This document shows, one piece after another, positions 10,330 to 23,300 of a stretch of 64,000 nt of DNA (its first letter is position 1; each line of letters begins with the position of its first letter). The DNA is taken from NCBI GenBank assembly GCA_014871385.1, contig CM026424.1, positions 3,475,131-3,539,130 on the forward strand, read 5' to 3'. The notes under the pieces were generated by a model that had not been told where the DNA came from, did no database searches, and saw only the letters and a program-made list of their open reading frames with translations. The position numbers were made by a program, and so were the translations under genes. The DNA comes from Ceratodon purpureus (lineage: Eukaryota; Streptophyta; Bryopsida; Pseudoditrichales; Ditrichaceae).

Positions 10330-12100
10330 TCTAGCACCGACGATGCAAAGCACGCTTTCTGAGAGTAGTCTTCAGCGTCAACTTGTGGTTTAATGGTAAG
10401 CACTACTCAATCACTATCCACGACCACTCAAAGATCTGACATCAGCTAACCTGATGGAAAATGTTCAACCTCTCGCCCGCTGCTTGGAATCAAACTCCAA
10501 CCGAGAGATTTGATCCAATGCTCAGGTGAAGATCAGGCAATCTGAGTGCATCTTTGATAGAGTCTAGGCAACTGAACTCTCAAATATCCGTTACTACTTT
10601 TGTTCCAGCGCACTGTCACCAAATGGTACTCCAGTTTCTCAAACTCTCTCCACCACTCCCAGTGTCTCATACAAAAAATCGATACCAGTAACCACTAATA
10701 CCACATCGCAACAAATCTACATGAGAGTAACCCCAACTGAAAACTATATGTCATCAATACTTCACAAGTAGGCAAGCCGAAAAATGCCGCCTGGTCGACT
10801 CGAGCCTGCTCGAATAAATCACGCCGCACGCCCACCTTGCAGCTGATGGCTGATGAATCTGCAACTACTCAGCAAGCTAGCGCTGTGAAGACTGGCGCCT
10901 TGGACAGCCCGGCAGCCAGCACCGTCCAAGCGTTGTACCTGCGATTTAATTAGTTTGAGCCGAGCTCAAAGGAAAGGATTGATAATGCGCGCGTGATGAA
11001 TGATGCACGTCAATGCAGGTATTGGATCAGATACGACACCGACGCCTTCCGCCACAGGCACGCAGCTCGCTCCTCTTTTGGACCTCTCTACACCACCTTC
11101 GTCAGTGCCTCGCCTCTGTGCGTGCCGTGATAGGCACTGCAACGGGAAGTCAGAAAGTCGCGCTCAGTGCTCCCCCTGCTGCAACTGGCAACGATAATGC
11201 CACCGAGAAAAGCTTACACCCAGCTCACACAACTTAACGCTTCCAACTCAATGCCCCCCGCCCCCCAACTCCCGCAATATCCCCCCCCTGGACCCGGTTA
11301 CCGGAAACTAGTCTACTCCCCCGTCCCACTACAACACCCCCAAATACCACTCCTCCGCCCCCTAGCTCCTCATTACACCCTCCAGCAGCTAGCGTCTGAC
11401 AGTGAGATTCATCAACAACCCGCGGCTGGCTAGATCCTTTTAAGCTTTTCCTGGTGCAACCAGGCGAATGATGGAACCAGTCGCACTCATCACTCCTTAC
11501 ACCCAGCTCTGAGTAAGGACAACAACAACGGGATCACAATGATGACCCCCTCCTCTCGCTCACTCCCTCCCTCCCCCAGCTCTCGCTCAGACACTCGTAC
11601 CCCCAAAAGAAGAACTACGATCCCTTCCTAGTGGCCGGCGTGAATTAAGCGCCTGTACCATATATATATATTACCAGTCTCCACAGGACCAAGATCAAGA
11701 CCACAAGACTACTCCACCCCCACACACACTTGATGATACCGCGATCAGAGACTGGAGCAGTGGATTCTGAAGAAGGGAATGCTAGCTGCTAGCTGCTAGC
11801 TCCCGGTCTAGTGACTGCTCTGAGGTCGATCAGGGATGCGATGAGAAGAGGGTTGAGAACTTGAGACTGTAAGTTAGCGAGAGGCTGCTGTAGACATGGA
11901 TGGGAGTAGTGGGGAGTGGGGAGCATGGGATTGATGGTGATCAAGTGGGGGCGATGGGGAGGGGAGGTGGTGCGACGGAAACTCGGAGCAGGGACGACGC
12001 CGGGGTTAGAGTAGAGCGGCTTATAAGACGCCGACTGGTGAGGAGGGCGCTGCTGCTGCCCTTTGTTGGTATTATTAGCCTGCCCCAGTAAATTCTCTCG
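10330..12100 (-). promoter_or_regulatory. Leader and promoter region of the bHLH-MYC_N gene
   Basis: GC-richer than the following intergenic DNA, with CT-rich runs on the plus strand (about 11545-11590), a TATATATATA stretch at about 11660-11670, three GCTAGCT units at about 11780-11803 and a TTATAAG box near 12020. Either TATA element could direct leftward transcription, giving a leader of about 1.3-1.7 kb, probably with an intron. Several short ATG frames on the minus strand could act as upstream ORFs. The transcription start is not determined. Confidence 0.4.
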
Positions 12101-12430
12101 CGAGTAATTTTGGAAATGGAACTTGAAATATTTGCTTTTTTTTTTATTTGGGGTGAATGACGGCCCACGGGCCATCGGTGATGCCCAAGGGCCAGCCAGA
12201 TCCCATTCTCTGCCACGTCGGACTGGGTGGCAAGTGGACCCCCTTGTTGGGGTGGGAGTTTGCATTGCTTTGTTGTTGAGGTTTTTTTCTTTTTTTCACA
12301 CTTGGATCTGGAATCTGCCATGGAGTTTATGTTTGAGCACCCAAACCCCCTTTTTCTCATTCAAGACTCACCCATGATCTCAGCTTTTCTTCTTTATCTC
12401 ATTTGTTTCTACTTGCAATTATAATACCTG

Positions 12431-15400
12431 GGCGATAAACCTCACCCCTGAAGACAAGCAGGCCGCACGCGGGGAAATAATGGTGGAGCAAATGGCCCCG
12501 ATTTTATTATTGTTGATTGAAATATGTTATCTATTATAAATTTTGAAAGATGTTTTTAAGTTGTTCAAAATTGACTAATTAGGTCCCTTCAATTGGTTCG
12601 GGCTCTTAATTCCAAAAATAAACTAACAAATTCTCAAATAAGGCGAAAAGCTTCGTAAATTAAGAAAAAAGATGGAAAGGAAGTCTATCATGTTGTTAAG
12701 ACAAGGATAAGTTATCTTATCAAGAATATTTTTCCATATTTTTCTAAAATAAATAAATATTCATTTGAAAAAGAACAAACTTGTTATGGTGCTACAGTAT
12801 TTTCTCCTCTCAAGAGTGAATACTATAGTCACACATAACCATTAACAAAATAGGACTAATTGTTTTAAGGCTTGTTTTGTGTGGAAGTTTGAACACCAAG
12901 CCATGAGCTCATTGTCGATTGGAGCAAGCGTTTATCTCATATAAGTGGTTCAAGTTTAAACCCTACTAGAGTCATTTGAGCACGTTTGAGCAGATGTGGG
13001 ATACAATGAAGAATGATTATTTGATATTGATAAAATTTCATCATTAATATGAGTATTTTTCTTAATTAATAACATTTTCTGAATTTAACCATATTATTCA
13101 TTTTTTGAAATTAGATTATCAATGCACATTTTCTAAACATAGTCATGCTATATGGTCCAAATACTCATTAAAAGAAGGTCTTTCTATGACCTATGAAAAG
13201 GCCACTCTATGAATTACAACATCAGTCTTTTGCATCTTTATAATCACTTCATTAAAATTCATTCCATGACATGTAAGAAAGTCTAGACATACTTTGGAAA
13301 ACTGTGCTTATCTTTAATGGGCATTTATTTCATGAAGTACTTGTAGGCTGTAGCAATATCATCAAATAGACTTTGTTATTTACACATAAATAAACGAAAT
13401 ATCAATGAGAAGGTGAATATGAAACTTTCAATGTTTCATAGACCAAATCAAATGATATTGATAATTAAAGATTGAATTCACAATATTTTAACTTAGACTA
13501 CTCAAAATGGTGTTGATGTATAATTCTTTTCAAAATCTAGTTGATTTTTATCAATAGTGCATTATAATAATAACTTGCAATAACTAAACACTTCAAAATT
13601 AGTTACAATCATCTAAAAACAACGACACAAATATTCTCTCCAAATTAAACACTATAAAAAAATTGATTTTGATACTTCATTGCTTTAAAATGGTATTATG
13701 CATTTTTTTCATAATGTCAAAAATTTAATAGTAAATTTTAGAATAAATATTTTTTTCTTTTATTACGTTGTACAATACAATTCATACTTAGATCTAATGG
13801 TTGATTTTTATAAAAGGTAGGAATTATTAGAATAAAGCATTTTCAAAATTTTATAGATTGTCTTTGAGCATAAGACCTTCTTTATTATAGTTTTAAAATT
13901 TTAGATGTTAAACATCTATGCTCACTTAATGTTGTATCCTTTAAAAAAACATACAAAATAATAAAGAGTACTATCATTAAGATTTAATATTTTAAAATAC
14001 TAATGCCATTTCAAGTTATAAGAAGATTTTATTGTAGCTTCCTAGCTATTTCTTAACAATGTTCCTATTAGTTGTTTATTTTCAAAACAATGGTTACACA
14101 TTTCAAAAAATACTAAATATTAAAATTGGAATTTTTAAATCACAACAAAAATTAAGTCAAGTATACAATTAAGTGATTGTTTAAAATTCAAAAATATTTG
14201 TTGTTAATTTCATTTGGTGATATTGTTTCAACTATTTTTACTTTAAAAGCCTTTATTAACTATTAAGAAACTTCATGAGTGCAAATAATGTAAAAAGAGT
14301 TAAAAACAAAATAAAACATCATTCATTTTTTCAATTTTTTTAGCAAACTATTAAGAAGTTATAGTACAACCTCACCCACAAATCCAAGCTAAAAAATAAT
14401 CAATAGTTATACATATCACATGTCTTCAAATACGACATTTATAATATTTGCCACATTCTAAAATAAAACAATGTAATAGTATTTGAGATTGAATTGTTTG
14501 TTTTTTGTAATATTTCTTTAAGATTTGGAGTTGAAATTACTTGGATATAGTGAATATAAGTCCTACAGTCAACTTATTGCACAAGGACACGAGCTAATTG
14601 AAATGCCATTGTAGTAGGAAAAAAATTCTTTAAAGTATAATCAAATATTTCTTTATTCAATGAAGATGTGTTGTTTGAATAACAGTAGCCAAATATTAGA
14701 TAAGAAAAACTTAAATTGGCAAATCCATTTTTAAAGGTGAAAGTTAACCTTCAAAGTATACTTAGTAAAACCATGATTAATACATATTTATGCATACTAT
14801 ATCTTTTATTTAATAACCAATAAAGATGAACAAATTGTATAATATAACTAAGTACTATCATTTGCTTATGCAAATAGTCTTGTCATGTAATAGTTTTAAC
14901 ACAAGTGTGTAATACAATTTGTCTTGTTTAAGTTCCAATTATTAATTTATTAATTATATTTTATAATGAAGTCATTTTTTAATTACTACTTTGCTAATTC
15001 TTTTAATCCTTTAACGTCCTAATTCAACACTATTTTCAAAGATTGGTTATAAATTTTCTGATTAAAAACAAAAATAGAATTATTGTACAAAATAAAGTTG
15101 TAAATTTCAATGTGAAGATAACATTTCTACAGTTGGATTCATCATGTTTCTTATTAGTGTTATTTAAATGTTTTTGCAAGATTTTCTTATGAAATTCAAT
15201 TTAAATTCTAAAATTAACACAAAACAATTTAAAAATATTGTAATAAAATTGGAATAACATGCACTACAAAATAGTATGGTTTCCATTATTTGATTCTACT
15301 TATTATGGAAAATCATGTTTAAGGTCTATTTTTTTTAATTAAGATTGAAATTTGACATAAATCACTTTTGTAATTTTTCAAAAAATCACATTATCTTATT

Positions 15401-15879
15401 TTGAAGATCTATAATGTACATATTGTATTCAACTAGCACAATTTTATTTTTTTAAATGAATGAATGTAAAACATCATAGTATGTGATGAAAAGACCCATC
15501 AGAAATCATCCAGTGTCTTGAATATGAACGCTTGTGCACCAAGGGATTAAAGCATTATGAAATTTCACGAAGCTATTTATTCAAAAAGACAATCATTCAT
15601 GCATAAGTTGTCTTCCAGGTCATCATGGCATGGTGGAAACTAAAATATGATTACAATCTATAAATGATACCTCTTTATTGCGCTTTAATTGTTATGGTTT
15701 TTAACTCCCTAAAAGATACATTAAGAAGTCAGAAGTTAAATGTTGTTTTGTTATTTGTCTTAAATGACTACTCCTTTGAGTGTATAGTATCCTTCATAGT
15801 TTTTATTTTTATTTTAGATAACTGATACTCTGGTTGATTGAAGATAATATTAGATGAGATTTCATCAGCCAACAAAATT
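12431..15879. other. AT-rich intergenic DNA, no gene seen
   Basis: Very AT-rich, with stops in all frames. At the left border (about 12428-12480) GGGCGATAAACCT-like sequence resembles the left end of the MITE at 39518, so it may be a remnant of that family. Nothing else is recognisable. Confidence 0.5.
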
Positions 15880-16345
15880 TGTAAATGACAAGTGTTGACA
15901 AAGTACCTGAGGTCATCAGCAAACTTTAGTGCTTTTAAAGAATGCCACTTGCCTCCATTTACATGTCTGTACCCACATGCTTCTAGCGACAAAATCATTA
16001 AAAGATTGGTGCTAGGATTTCACCACCAAAATCTGTAAATGATTAGTGCTGACGAGGTGCTAACATATCACCTAACGTTACTGCTCAGAAATGCCACATA
16101 TCTCAACTCTCACCACCTATCTGCAACCGCTTACTTACAGCCACAAAACCTATAAACAATTGGTGCTAACAAGGTGCTACCATATCACCAACAAACTTTA
16201 GTGTTCAAAAATGCCACTTGTTTGCCACCTCTCCACACCCACTTGCTTGCAACCACAGAATCCTTAAAGGATTGGTGTTGACAAAGCGCAAGCATGTCAT
16301 CACCAAGACTTTAGTGCTCCAAAATGTTGCTTGTCAGCACCCGAC
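15880..16345. repeat. Degenerate tandem array, about 115-120-bp unit
   Basis: The phrase ATTGGTGCTAACAAGGTGC, followed by CATATCACC, AATGCCACTTG and ACCCACTTGCTTGCA, recurs near 15889, 16039, 16159 and 16272. Spacing is about 113-120 bp between the last three. About four diverged copies. No coding potential. Confidence 0.7.
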
Positions 16346-16491
16346 TTGCTTGCAGCTATATGCTTGATGCATGATTTTGAGCTGAAGCTTTGAGACCATT
16401 ATATGAAGTCTGGTGACCATTTCTAGATGTATCGTCTTTTCAATCACCGTCTCTCATGTCTGATTGAATTCCTATCTTTTGTATTTTTGTA

Positions 16492-16755
16492 TTTAGGGCT
16501 CTTGTTGATTATGACCATGCCTAAATGTAACACCATCTTTTGAGTTTAGGGCTTTGGTTGCTTCCAATCATGTTGTGCCTTTTGTGTTTAGAGCTCTTGT
16601 AGCTCATGTCTAGCTATAATACCATTTTTTGAATTTAGGGCTTTGATTGTTTTCAATCATTTTGGGTCTTTTGTGTTTGAGGCTCTTATTGCTCATATCT
16701 AGTTGTAAAATCATCTTCTGTGTTTAGGGCTCTGGTTACTTCCAATCGTGTGAAA
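16492..16755. repeat. Tandem array of about 90-bp units built of two half-units
   Basis: Six half-units begin with TTTAGGGCT or a variant and alternate between CTTGTTGCTCATGTCTAG and TTGGTTGCTTCCAATCAT continuations. This gives about three copies of a 90-bp unit. TTTAGGG matches the plant telomere heptamer but is embedded in a longer unit, so this is not telomeric DNA. Confidence 0.7.
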
Positions 16756-17729
16756 AGTCAAACTTAGCAATGAGGAATGCAAAGAAATATTGATGCACTT
16801 TAGTGTTTAATCTATTAAATCCAACATTATTAACATTAAGACTTTGTCTAAGTGGGTATCAATCAAGTTTTAAAGTGTAATCACTCCTATGAACATAAGT
16901 ATACTTTTGAAGAAGAAAAAAACAATTAGAAGTAGTTTGTTACATATCAATAAAAGAGATGAAGTCATTATATCCTTGTGTTAAATAAGCTACAATTATT
17001 TGGTTATCTATGATGCAAGAATGAAATGCCACCGTTACAAATGCTTTATTCTGCAAAGCACCAACAAAGTTTAATGTAAGTGAACTAGTGCTAAACATGG
17101 ATAGGATGCTTACATTTTTTAATGACTAAATAGAAAGCATCAAAATAGACTTTGCATTAGATGTTATATTAGCCATAGTAAAGTTGCTCAATTATGAGGT
17201 CACTTTGCAAATAAACTAGTGCTGTGAAGAATATAGTTTCTAGTTTTGTCTAAGCAATGTCTGAATCATGGATGAAAGTCTTTTTTACAAATAAGAGCCT
17301 AATAAAACTTTGGACATAAAGAAGTTAAGTTGAAAATGAGGTTGGTGAGTCAATTTTTAATTAATGAAGGAAATGAGCGGATTTTGTTGGGTCAAGTTGC
17401 TAGTATAGATTGACTGTAAACTATGTCATGACTTTCTATTTTTGCTTTGCATAGCAACCTAGTCAATCACTTCAACATTCTATAAAATACATCTTATACA
17501 CAAAACCACTAGTCATGGTATATAACTCCCTTTTAACACAACAAATGTTGGTTGGATAAAACAATCATTCTACCATAAGATATCATTTATTAACTTTTCT
17601 AAAAGATTCTATAAACTAATATCTAAAATGTCTAAATAAAATTATCATCTCCATAAAATGTGTGACACAAGATTAATTTTTTATGGCACTATTCAAGTAC
17701 AAAAGAAAATAGTCTTAGTCTTTCACCAT

Positions 17730-17848
17730 GCTAATTAACATGTGTGCAAGCATTATACACTCATTGTTGACATTATGTAGAATCAATTTGCTAATTAACA
17801 TGTGTGCAAGCATTATACACTCATTGTTGACATTATGTAGAATCAATT
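17730..17848. repeat. Perfect 60-bp tandem duplication
   Basis: The block starting GCTAATTAACATGTGTGC at 17730 repeats from 17790 with no visible difference over about 59 bp. Perfect identity in otherwise decayed AT-rich DNA implies a recent slippage or repair event, or an assembly artefact. Confidence 0.9.
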
Positions 17849-18026
17849 AAACAATATTAAGTTTCTGAATCAAATTTCACTACATCACCAACAACGCTAG
17901 GGCATGCCATTGTTCTTTAATTTTAGCATTTAACTTCTTCAAATTGAGCCTTCTTCAAAGACTAATTGTATTGTTAATTTTGCCACTCATTTATTTGTTT
18001 TCATTTCCATACTAAAGTGACACAAA

Positions 18027-18398
18027 GAGAGAGAGAGTAACTCGGGCCGAAGGCCCGCGTGAATGAAGTGTTTGTTGGGGATAATGACACTAAGTATGCC
18101 ACCAGGACCTACAGAGTGCATGCTACCCGTGTTGCCTCCTTTCGAAGGTAAACACTATAACTACCTAGCCTAGAGCTAAGTACTACCATTAGGAAGAACA
18201 GACATGTTCTCCACCCCTAGGACATTTTAAAGGGTACCCATACAACAAGGTCAAGGGACCCCCCACCAAGATTGGGTGGATCAATGGTGGTAAAGCCCCG
18301 GGCGGCATTGGGATTCGAACCCTGGTCATCCCAGAGGGATGCCAAGAGCCTACCCAACCACTGCCCGAAGACCCTATGGTAGTTTAAAGTCATTCCGG
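18027..18398 (-). mobile_element. Full-length tRNA-derived SINE with 16-bp target duplication
   Basis: The perfect 16-bp direct repeat ACTAAAGTGACACAAA flanks the element (18011-18026 and 18399-18414). Read on the minus strand, the 5' region has a pol III B box GGTTCGAATCC (18311-18321), and an A-box-like GGGCAGTGGTTGG lies upstream of it. The 3' end carries a short hairpin (GGGCC TTC GGCCC) and then a TCTCTC tail. These are the hallmarks of a SINE mobilised by a LINE. The length is 372 bp. Related copies lie at 36163, 38602, 39950, 50351 and 58197. I do not recognise the family name. Confidence 0.9.
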
Positions 18399-18414
18399 AC
18401 TAAAGTGACACAAA

Positions 18415-20188
18415 ACTACAATGTGAATGTAGTGTATAAGTGAAAATGTCATTGCAGTATATAAGCCAATTTTTTTCTATACAAAGATTGGTCTTATAAA
18501 ATGTAGTGAGGTTGAAAAGTCCATTAATCTAAAACAAATTGTACTATCTTGTATTACCTTTTCAATAAATAGTTAATATTATGTTTTATTTGATTTGCAT
18601 ATATCCATAATAACATCATAATCTATTATATTAATATATTTGCATCACCGATGCAACTATTACTATAATCAGTCAATAACTTATTTTATGAACTTGCCTT
18701 ACCTTTTGGAGTGCAATTAGTCCATAGAACTTTATGAACCATATTATTTAATAGACCATTAGTATGATGGGTTTTTATTCTAGTCCAACTTTCATTAGCA
18801 TCTTCATGACTTTTACATTTAAATCAAACTATAGATATTAAAATTCTAATTAGAAGTAATCAACAAAGATAAAAAGAAATCAGCTTGATTAATCACATTC
18901 AATTAATCACATTCAATTAATCATCTCATAGTTTGGTACCAGTTAGCATGGAATCATATAGAAATTAAATGTCATTCAAAATCAACTACACCAAACAAAG
19001 CAAAAATTAGTTATTAGGCTTGTATTACAAAGAGGCAATTACAAATTGCTTAGGATTCACACTATGATAAAATTTTGATGATCTAACTTCTAATCTAAGA
19101 CAAATTTTAGCTAGTCCCTTTTTAAAGGTCACAACTTTAGAATTTAACCGCACCATTAATTGAATTTCCATCTTACACCTCTTCTAACATCTAATACTGA
19201 TACAATATTCTTTTCTTTCTGCATTTTACCACAATTTGAAACTTGATTTTTATTTTCTTGACTAATAATAATAAATAAATAAATCTATGTATCTCATTAC
19301 TCTATTCAAAACATGTGAATATACTTCAAATAAAAACCTTCCGTCTCATTTTTCCTTTCATTTCTATACAACTTTAGAATCAATCTCTTTCCCTTTGTGT
19401 AATAAACATGTATGTAAAATGATTTTAATTAATCAAACCAAATTATTAAATTGACGTAAGTACAGCTGAAAGTTGGAAAACATACAAGGAGACCCCTAAA
19501 TCCTAATCTAAAAATGTTTCAAAATTGGGCATTGTTAATTTTAAATCACGATAATTCAAAATTGAATAAGATTTCTTGCAACTGGTTTCTAAAAATAGAT
19601 TTATATACTTCATTTCTTATTCTTTTGTTTTAAGAAAATTAGTTAGTGAAATTGATGATTGGTGCACTGCAATGAGTTTGGAATATCATGTTTAAATGTC
19701 ATATTTGAATCATAATTTAAAGTCAAATGCAGAAACCATTTCCTTTGAAACGCAAGGTCCAGAATTTTTGAGATTTGTGAGCTAGAAGCTGGGACTTCTC
19801 TGCTGTAAAGCCAGACACAGGAATGATGAATACCGGTATGTAGCTCAACAAACTCTATGCATCTGGCATTCTCTGGATCAAGCATGCTGCTTTACACCAT
19901 TTCATCACTAGTTTGACTCAAGGATATGGAGTCCGTAACAAATTGTCTCTGAAATTCCAGCACATGCAGTGCTATGCTTCTGTGGGATTTTTGCATTACA
20001 ATACATATGACAGTTTCTAGTTATTTCGTAGGGTATCCAAGTGCCCTTCTAAGGAACTACATGCTAGTTCCTGCTGATACATGTATTCTACAAAATTTGT
20101 TAGCAAGCTTCATTCCTGAATTGCAATCATTCCATAAAAATCACTCACAAAAAAACCTTCCACGAAAATCAGGTCCTGTTAATACATA
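18415..20188. other. AT-rich intergenic DNA, no gene seen
   Basis: No supported gene or element. A short repeated TTAATCACATTCAA motif occurs near 18890-18920. Confidence 0.5.
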
Positions 20189-20333
20189 AGGTAGAGACAC
20201 CTAAAACCACCAACTTAAGGATTTTGAGCCTTTTTTTTCAGGGTTATTTTTGGGGTGTAATTTTCACTTGTTGAAAAATGGGTTTCTCATAGAATGCAAA
20301 AATTTTCAAAATTTTCTTCCCAATATTGAAATA

Positions 20334-23300
20334 AGGTACAGGCACCTATAACGGAGAACTTAAGCATTTGAGCATGGAGTGTCTGTGATTATGAAGGAGC
20401 AGTTATTTTTCCTTTGTAAGGAAATAAGGTTCAAGAAGAATGGAAATTTTTAATTTTTTTTTTAAGGAAATCTGAAATTACTACAAATTTTTGAGTCAAA
20501 AAGTAGCCCAGACACACAACCGCCATATAGCTTCACCCATTTCGGATAGGAATAAAAGCAGTGAAGGAAACTCCATTACTGAAAAACCATAACAGACATC
20601 ATGCAAATGGAGAATGGAGAGCACCAGTTACGGACAAGTCTGGACCACAAAGCTAACTAAGAAGCTCCCAATTCTAGCCATAGCCGGAGGCTGTTGATGT
20701 TATTGGGATTCCCTCCATCCGCACCCCGCGCTCCCCATGCAGGCAGCGGAAGTCCCGAGAGCGGGCACACCGTCCTCCTGATTCGGTGCAAATTTTGAGG
20801 CTCAAACCGAGTCTTCCACCTGTTCGTCGACGGTGTCAACGGCTCCTTATCGCAGGCTCTTCCCGCCCTCCATCGCTTCTCATTCCCTGCGGAAGGAAAA
20901 TGTGAGATGCATGTTGTAGGTTTACAGATAATGGTTGTCGAATAGTTTGAGGTTGGGGGTTTGGCGACATAGATATCACAGGGTTGCCAAATTGATCGAA
21001 AGGGAGGAAGTATGGGTGAGCTTGCATTCCCGGAGATGTTGAAGTGTACGAGAAGTAAGGGTTGTGAATTGCTCCAGAATTGAAAGAAAAATCTGAAGGA
21101 CCTGGCGCCTCTTGCCCGGCGATTGTCGTCTCTCCTCCCTGTCCATCGTTTGGGCGACCCTGAGATACCTGAGTTGCCCTGCCTCCGAGGCGTGTCACCG
21201 TGCTCCTAGCCTTCTCGGCAGCTCTTTGTGCCCGCGCCGCTGCTGCCTCAGCTGCGCGCAGCGCCTTCAGGCGTGCTGCCTCCTCTCGCTCTTCACGTCG
21301 ACGACCTCGCGCTTCGGCTAGCGCAGCAGCCCGGGCCTCCTTTTCGGCAGCCTTCCGTTGTCTTGTGGACTCCTTCTCGGTACGTACCCTCTCCTTCTCT
21401 CGCGCTGCTAACTCCTTCGCTTCATTGAGTCGATGTACCGCTGCGGTATACTCGTCAGACGTGAGAATCTTGGACGTCGTGAAGTCGAGGAGGGAATCTC
21501 TCCTTCTCGAACTAGCTCGGGCTGCAATGGTTGGGAGTGTGAGAAACCTGGTAATGGATTCAGGTTCGCCGTCGTCGTTATCAACCGTGCTGATTTCGAG
21601 GGCTCCCTCTCCCCTCTCTGCAGGGTCGGGTGCTACGAAGTAATGTGATGCGTTCGAATTGGGCACCTCCTCGAATTCGCCCTCCATCTCGAGCCGCGCC
21701 TCCTCGCCCAGTACGCTTCTCCCCAGAGCCTCATCACTCCCGTCCTCCTCTGTGCTGTGATGCTCGGCTTCCTCGTTCTCACTGTTTGGTGTGTGCACAG
21801 ATACAGGGTCGCAGGGAACAACCTGTCCATCGTTTCAGAAAACGTGCGTTAGTTTGAGGCTACAGGTTGGAGCAGAGCATGCTCGTTACCGAGGAGCATG
21901 ATGCAGTCAACGCCAAGCAGAGCAACCGCAATTCATCAAGTCTGAATAACAATAGCTCCATCCTCCCGAAGAGCAGCAGAGCACTCCACTCAGATCAACA
22001 GAGCACTACACCGGCAAAGCAGTCCACCGTAGCCATGACTCGCACTCCACCGAGACCTTCCCTCATGTGCTGTCCGTTAGAACAGATGTGAATTTCTATT
22101 AAAAAAAAAAAAAAAACAAACAAACGGTGAGCTTCCTTACATTTGAATCGTCATTGCCTGCAGGTTCCGGAAGCTCATCGTCCACCTGCAGGTCAGGAGC
22201 AGTTGGTGCAGCCTCGGCAGTTTCAAAAATTTCCGCAAGACCAAGGTATGAATTCACTGCCTCAGTGTTGAGAGGGTATATGCCTGTCGCTCTGAATCCA
22301 CTGCATATGTTCTCTTTTGTCAACGCTTTTCGCAGAGCCAAATGCACCCAATGAGCCAAAGTTGATTTAGTTGCCGGCTGCATCAAATTTCTAGATGTCC
22401 AGAAGTCTCTGTAACTTCTAAAGTTCTGCTTGAATGATTTAAACACACTAACATCTAGTGGTTGTAGGGCGTGAGACGTATGGGCAGGAAGCGTGATCAT
22501 GTCCAAGCCTGCAGCACGGGCCTCGAGGACGACATCTAGTGTGCAATGTGAATTGTGCCCATCAAGTATCATGAGGTGTCTCCTTTCAACTGATATTCCA
22601 CCCATGCTCCTTACACTTTCAATAAAGTGTGACAACCACACACTAAAGAGGTATGTTGTCATCCAAGCCCGGGGTTGCATGGCCATGGTTGCCCCGGGCT
22701 CGCATCTTTCAATGTAATTTTGTCTGAACCGTGTGCCTTTAAAAACATAGAAAGAAGGGATACTCACTCCACTTGCGTTTATGCAGACCAAGACACTAAG
22801 CTACTCTCTCTGGTCAGGCACGAGGGAGTGTACATGGCATGCGCCTTTCTTTGTGATCACAAGTCCTCCACCACTCCTCCCAGCTTGTGCACCGGACTCG
22901 TCGCAGTTCCAAATCCTGTCTGCACTGTACTCATGCAAGGTCATTAAAGTCTGTAAGTTTCTGTAAAAGCTTTCCACGTTTTCTGCACATAGGCCCTTTG
23001 CACGTGCGGTCTCGAGGGCTTGAGACACCCGCAGTGAAAGCTCTGGGTGGCGATGCCGCCACCACCGCATCCAACCACCACCTGGGATGCCATCGCGGAA
23101 TGGGGTGACTCTATCCTTTGTTATGTCATATACTTTCAGTTTGAGAGCAGTAGGTGTTAGTCCTTGCCCCATCTCACACATGCGTATACAATAGTCTACA
23201 AGTAGTTTTTCTTCACTTTCACTCAAAACTGCAGGTGGCCCCCTCTTTCTACTACTTCTCATGCCATAACACCATTCACGAAAAGATGTGTAAGGTATGT

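Noticed and set aside
11612-11720. Possible decayed SINE in the bHLH-MYC_N promoter (GGCCGGCGTGAATTAAGCG)
   Set aside because: Resembles the SINE 3' block, but there is no hairpin pairing, TC tail or target duplication, so chance cannot be excluded.
12428-12480. Possible lone MITE end (GGGCGATAAACCT)
   Set aside because: Matches the end of the 39518 family over a short stretch only, and no partner end was found.
16492-16755. Repeated TTTAGGG, the plant telomere heptamer
   Set aside because: The heptamer occurs once per half-unit of a 90-bp repeat and is never in direct tandem, so this is not telomeric or interstitial telomere DNA.
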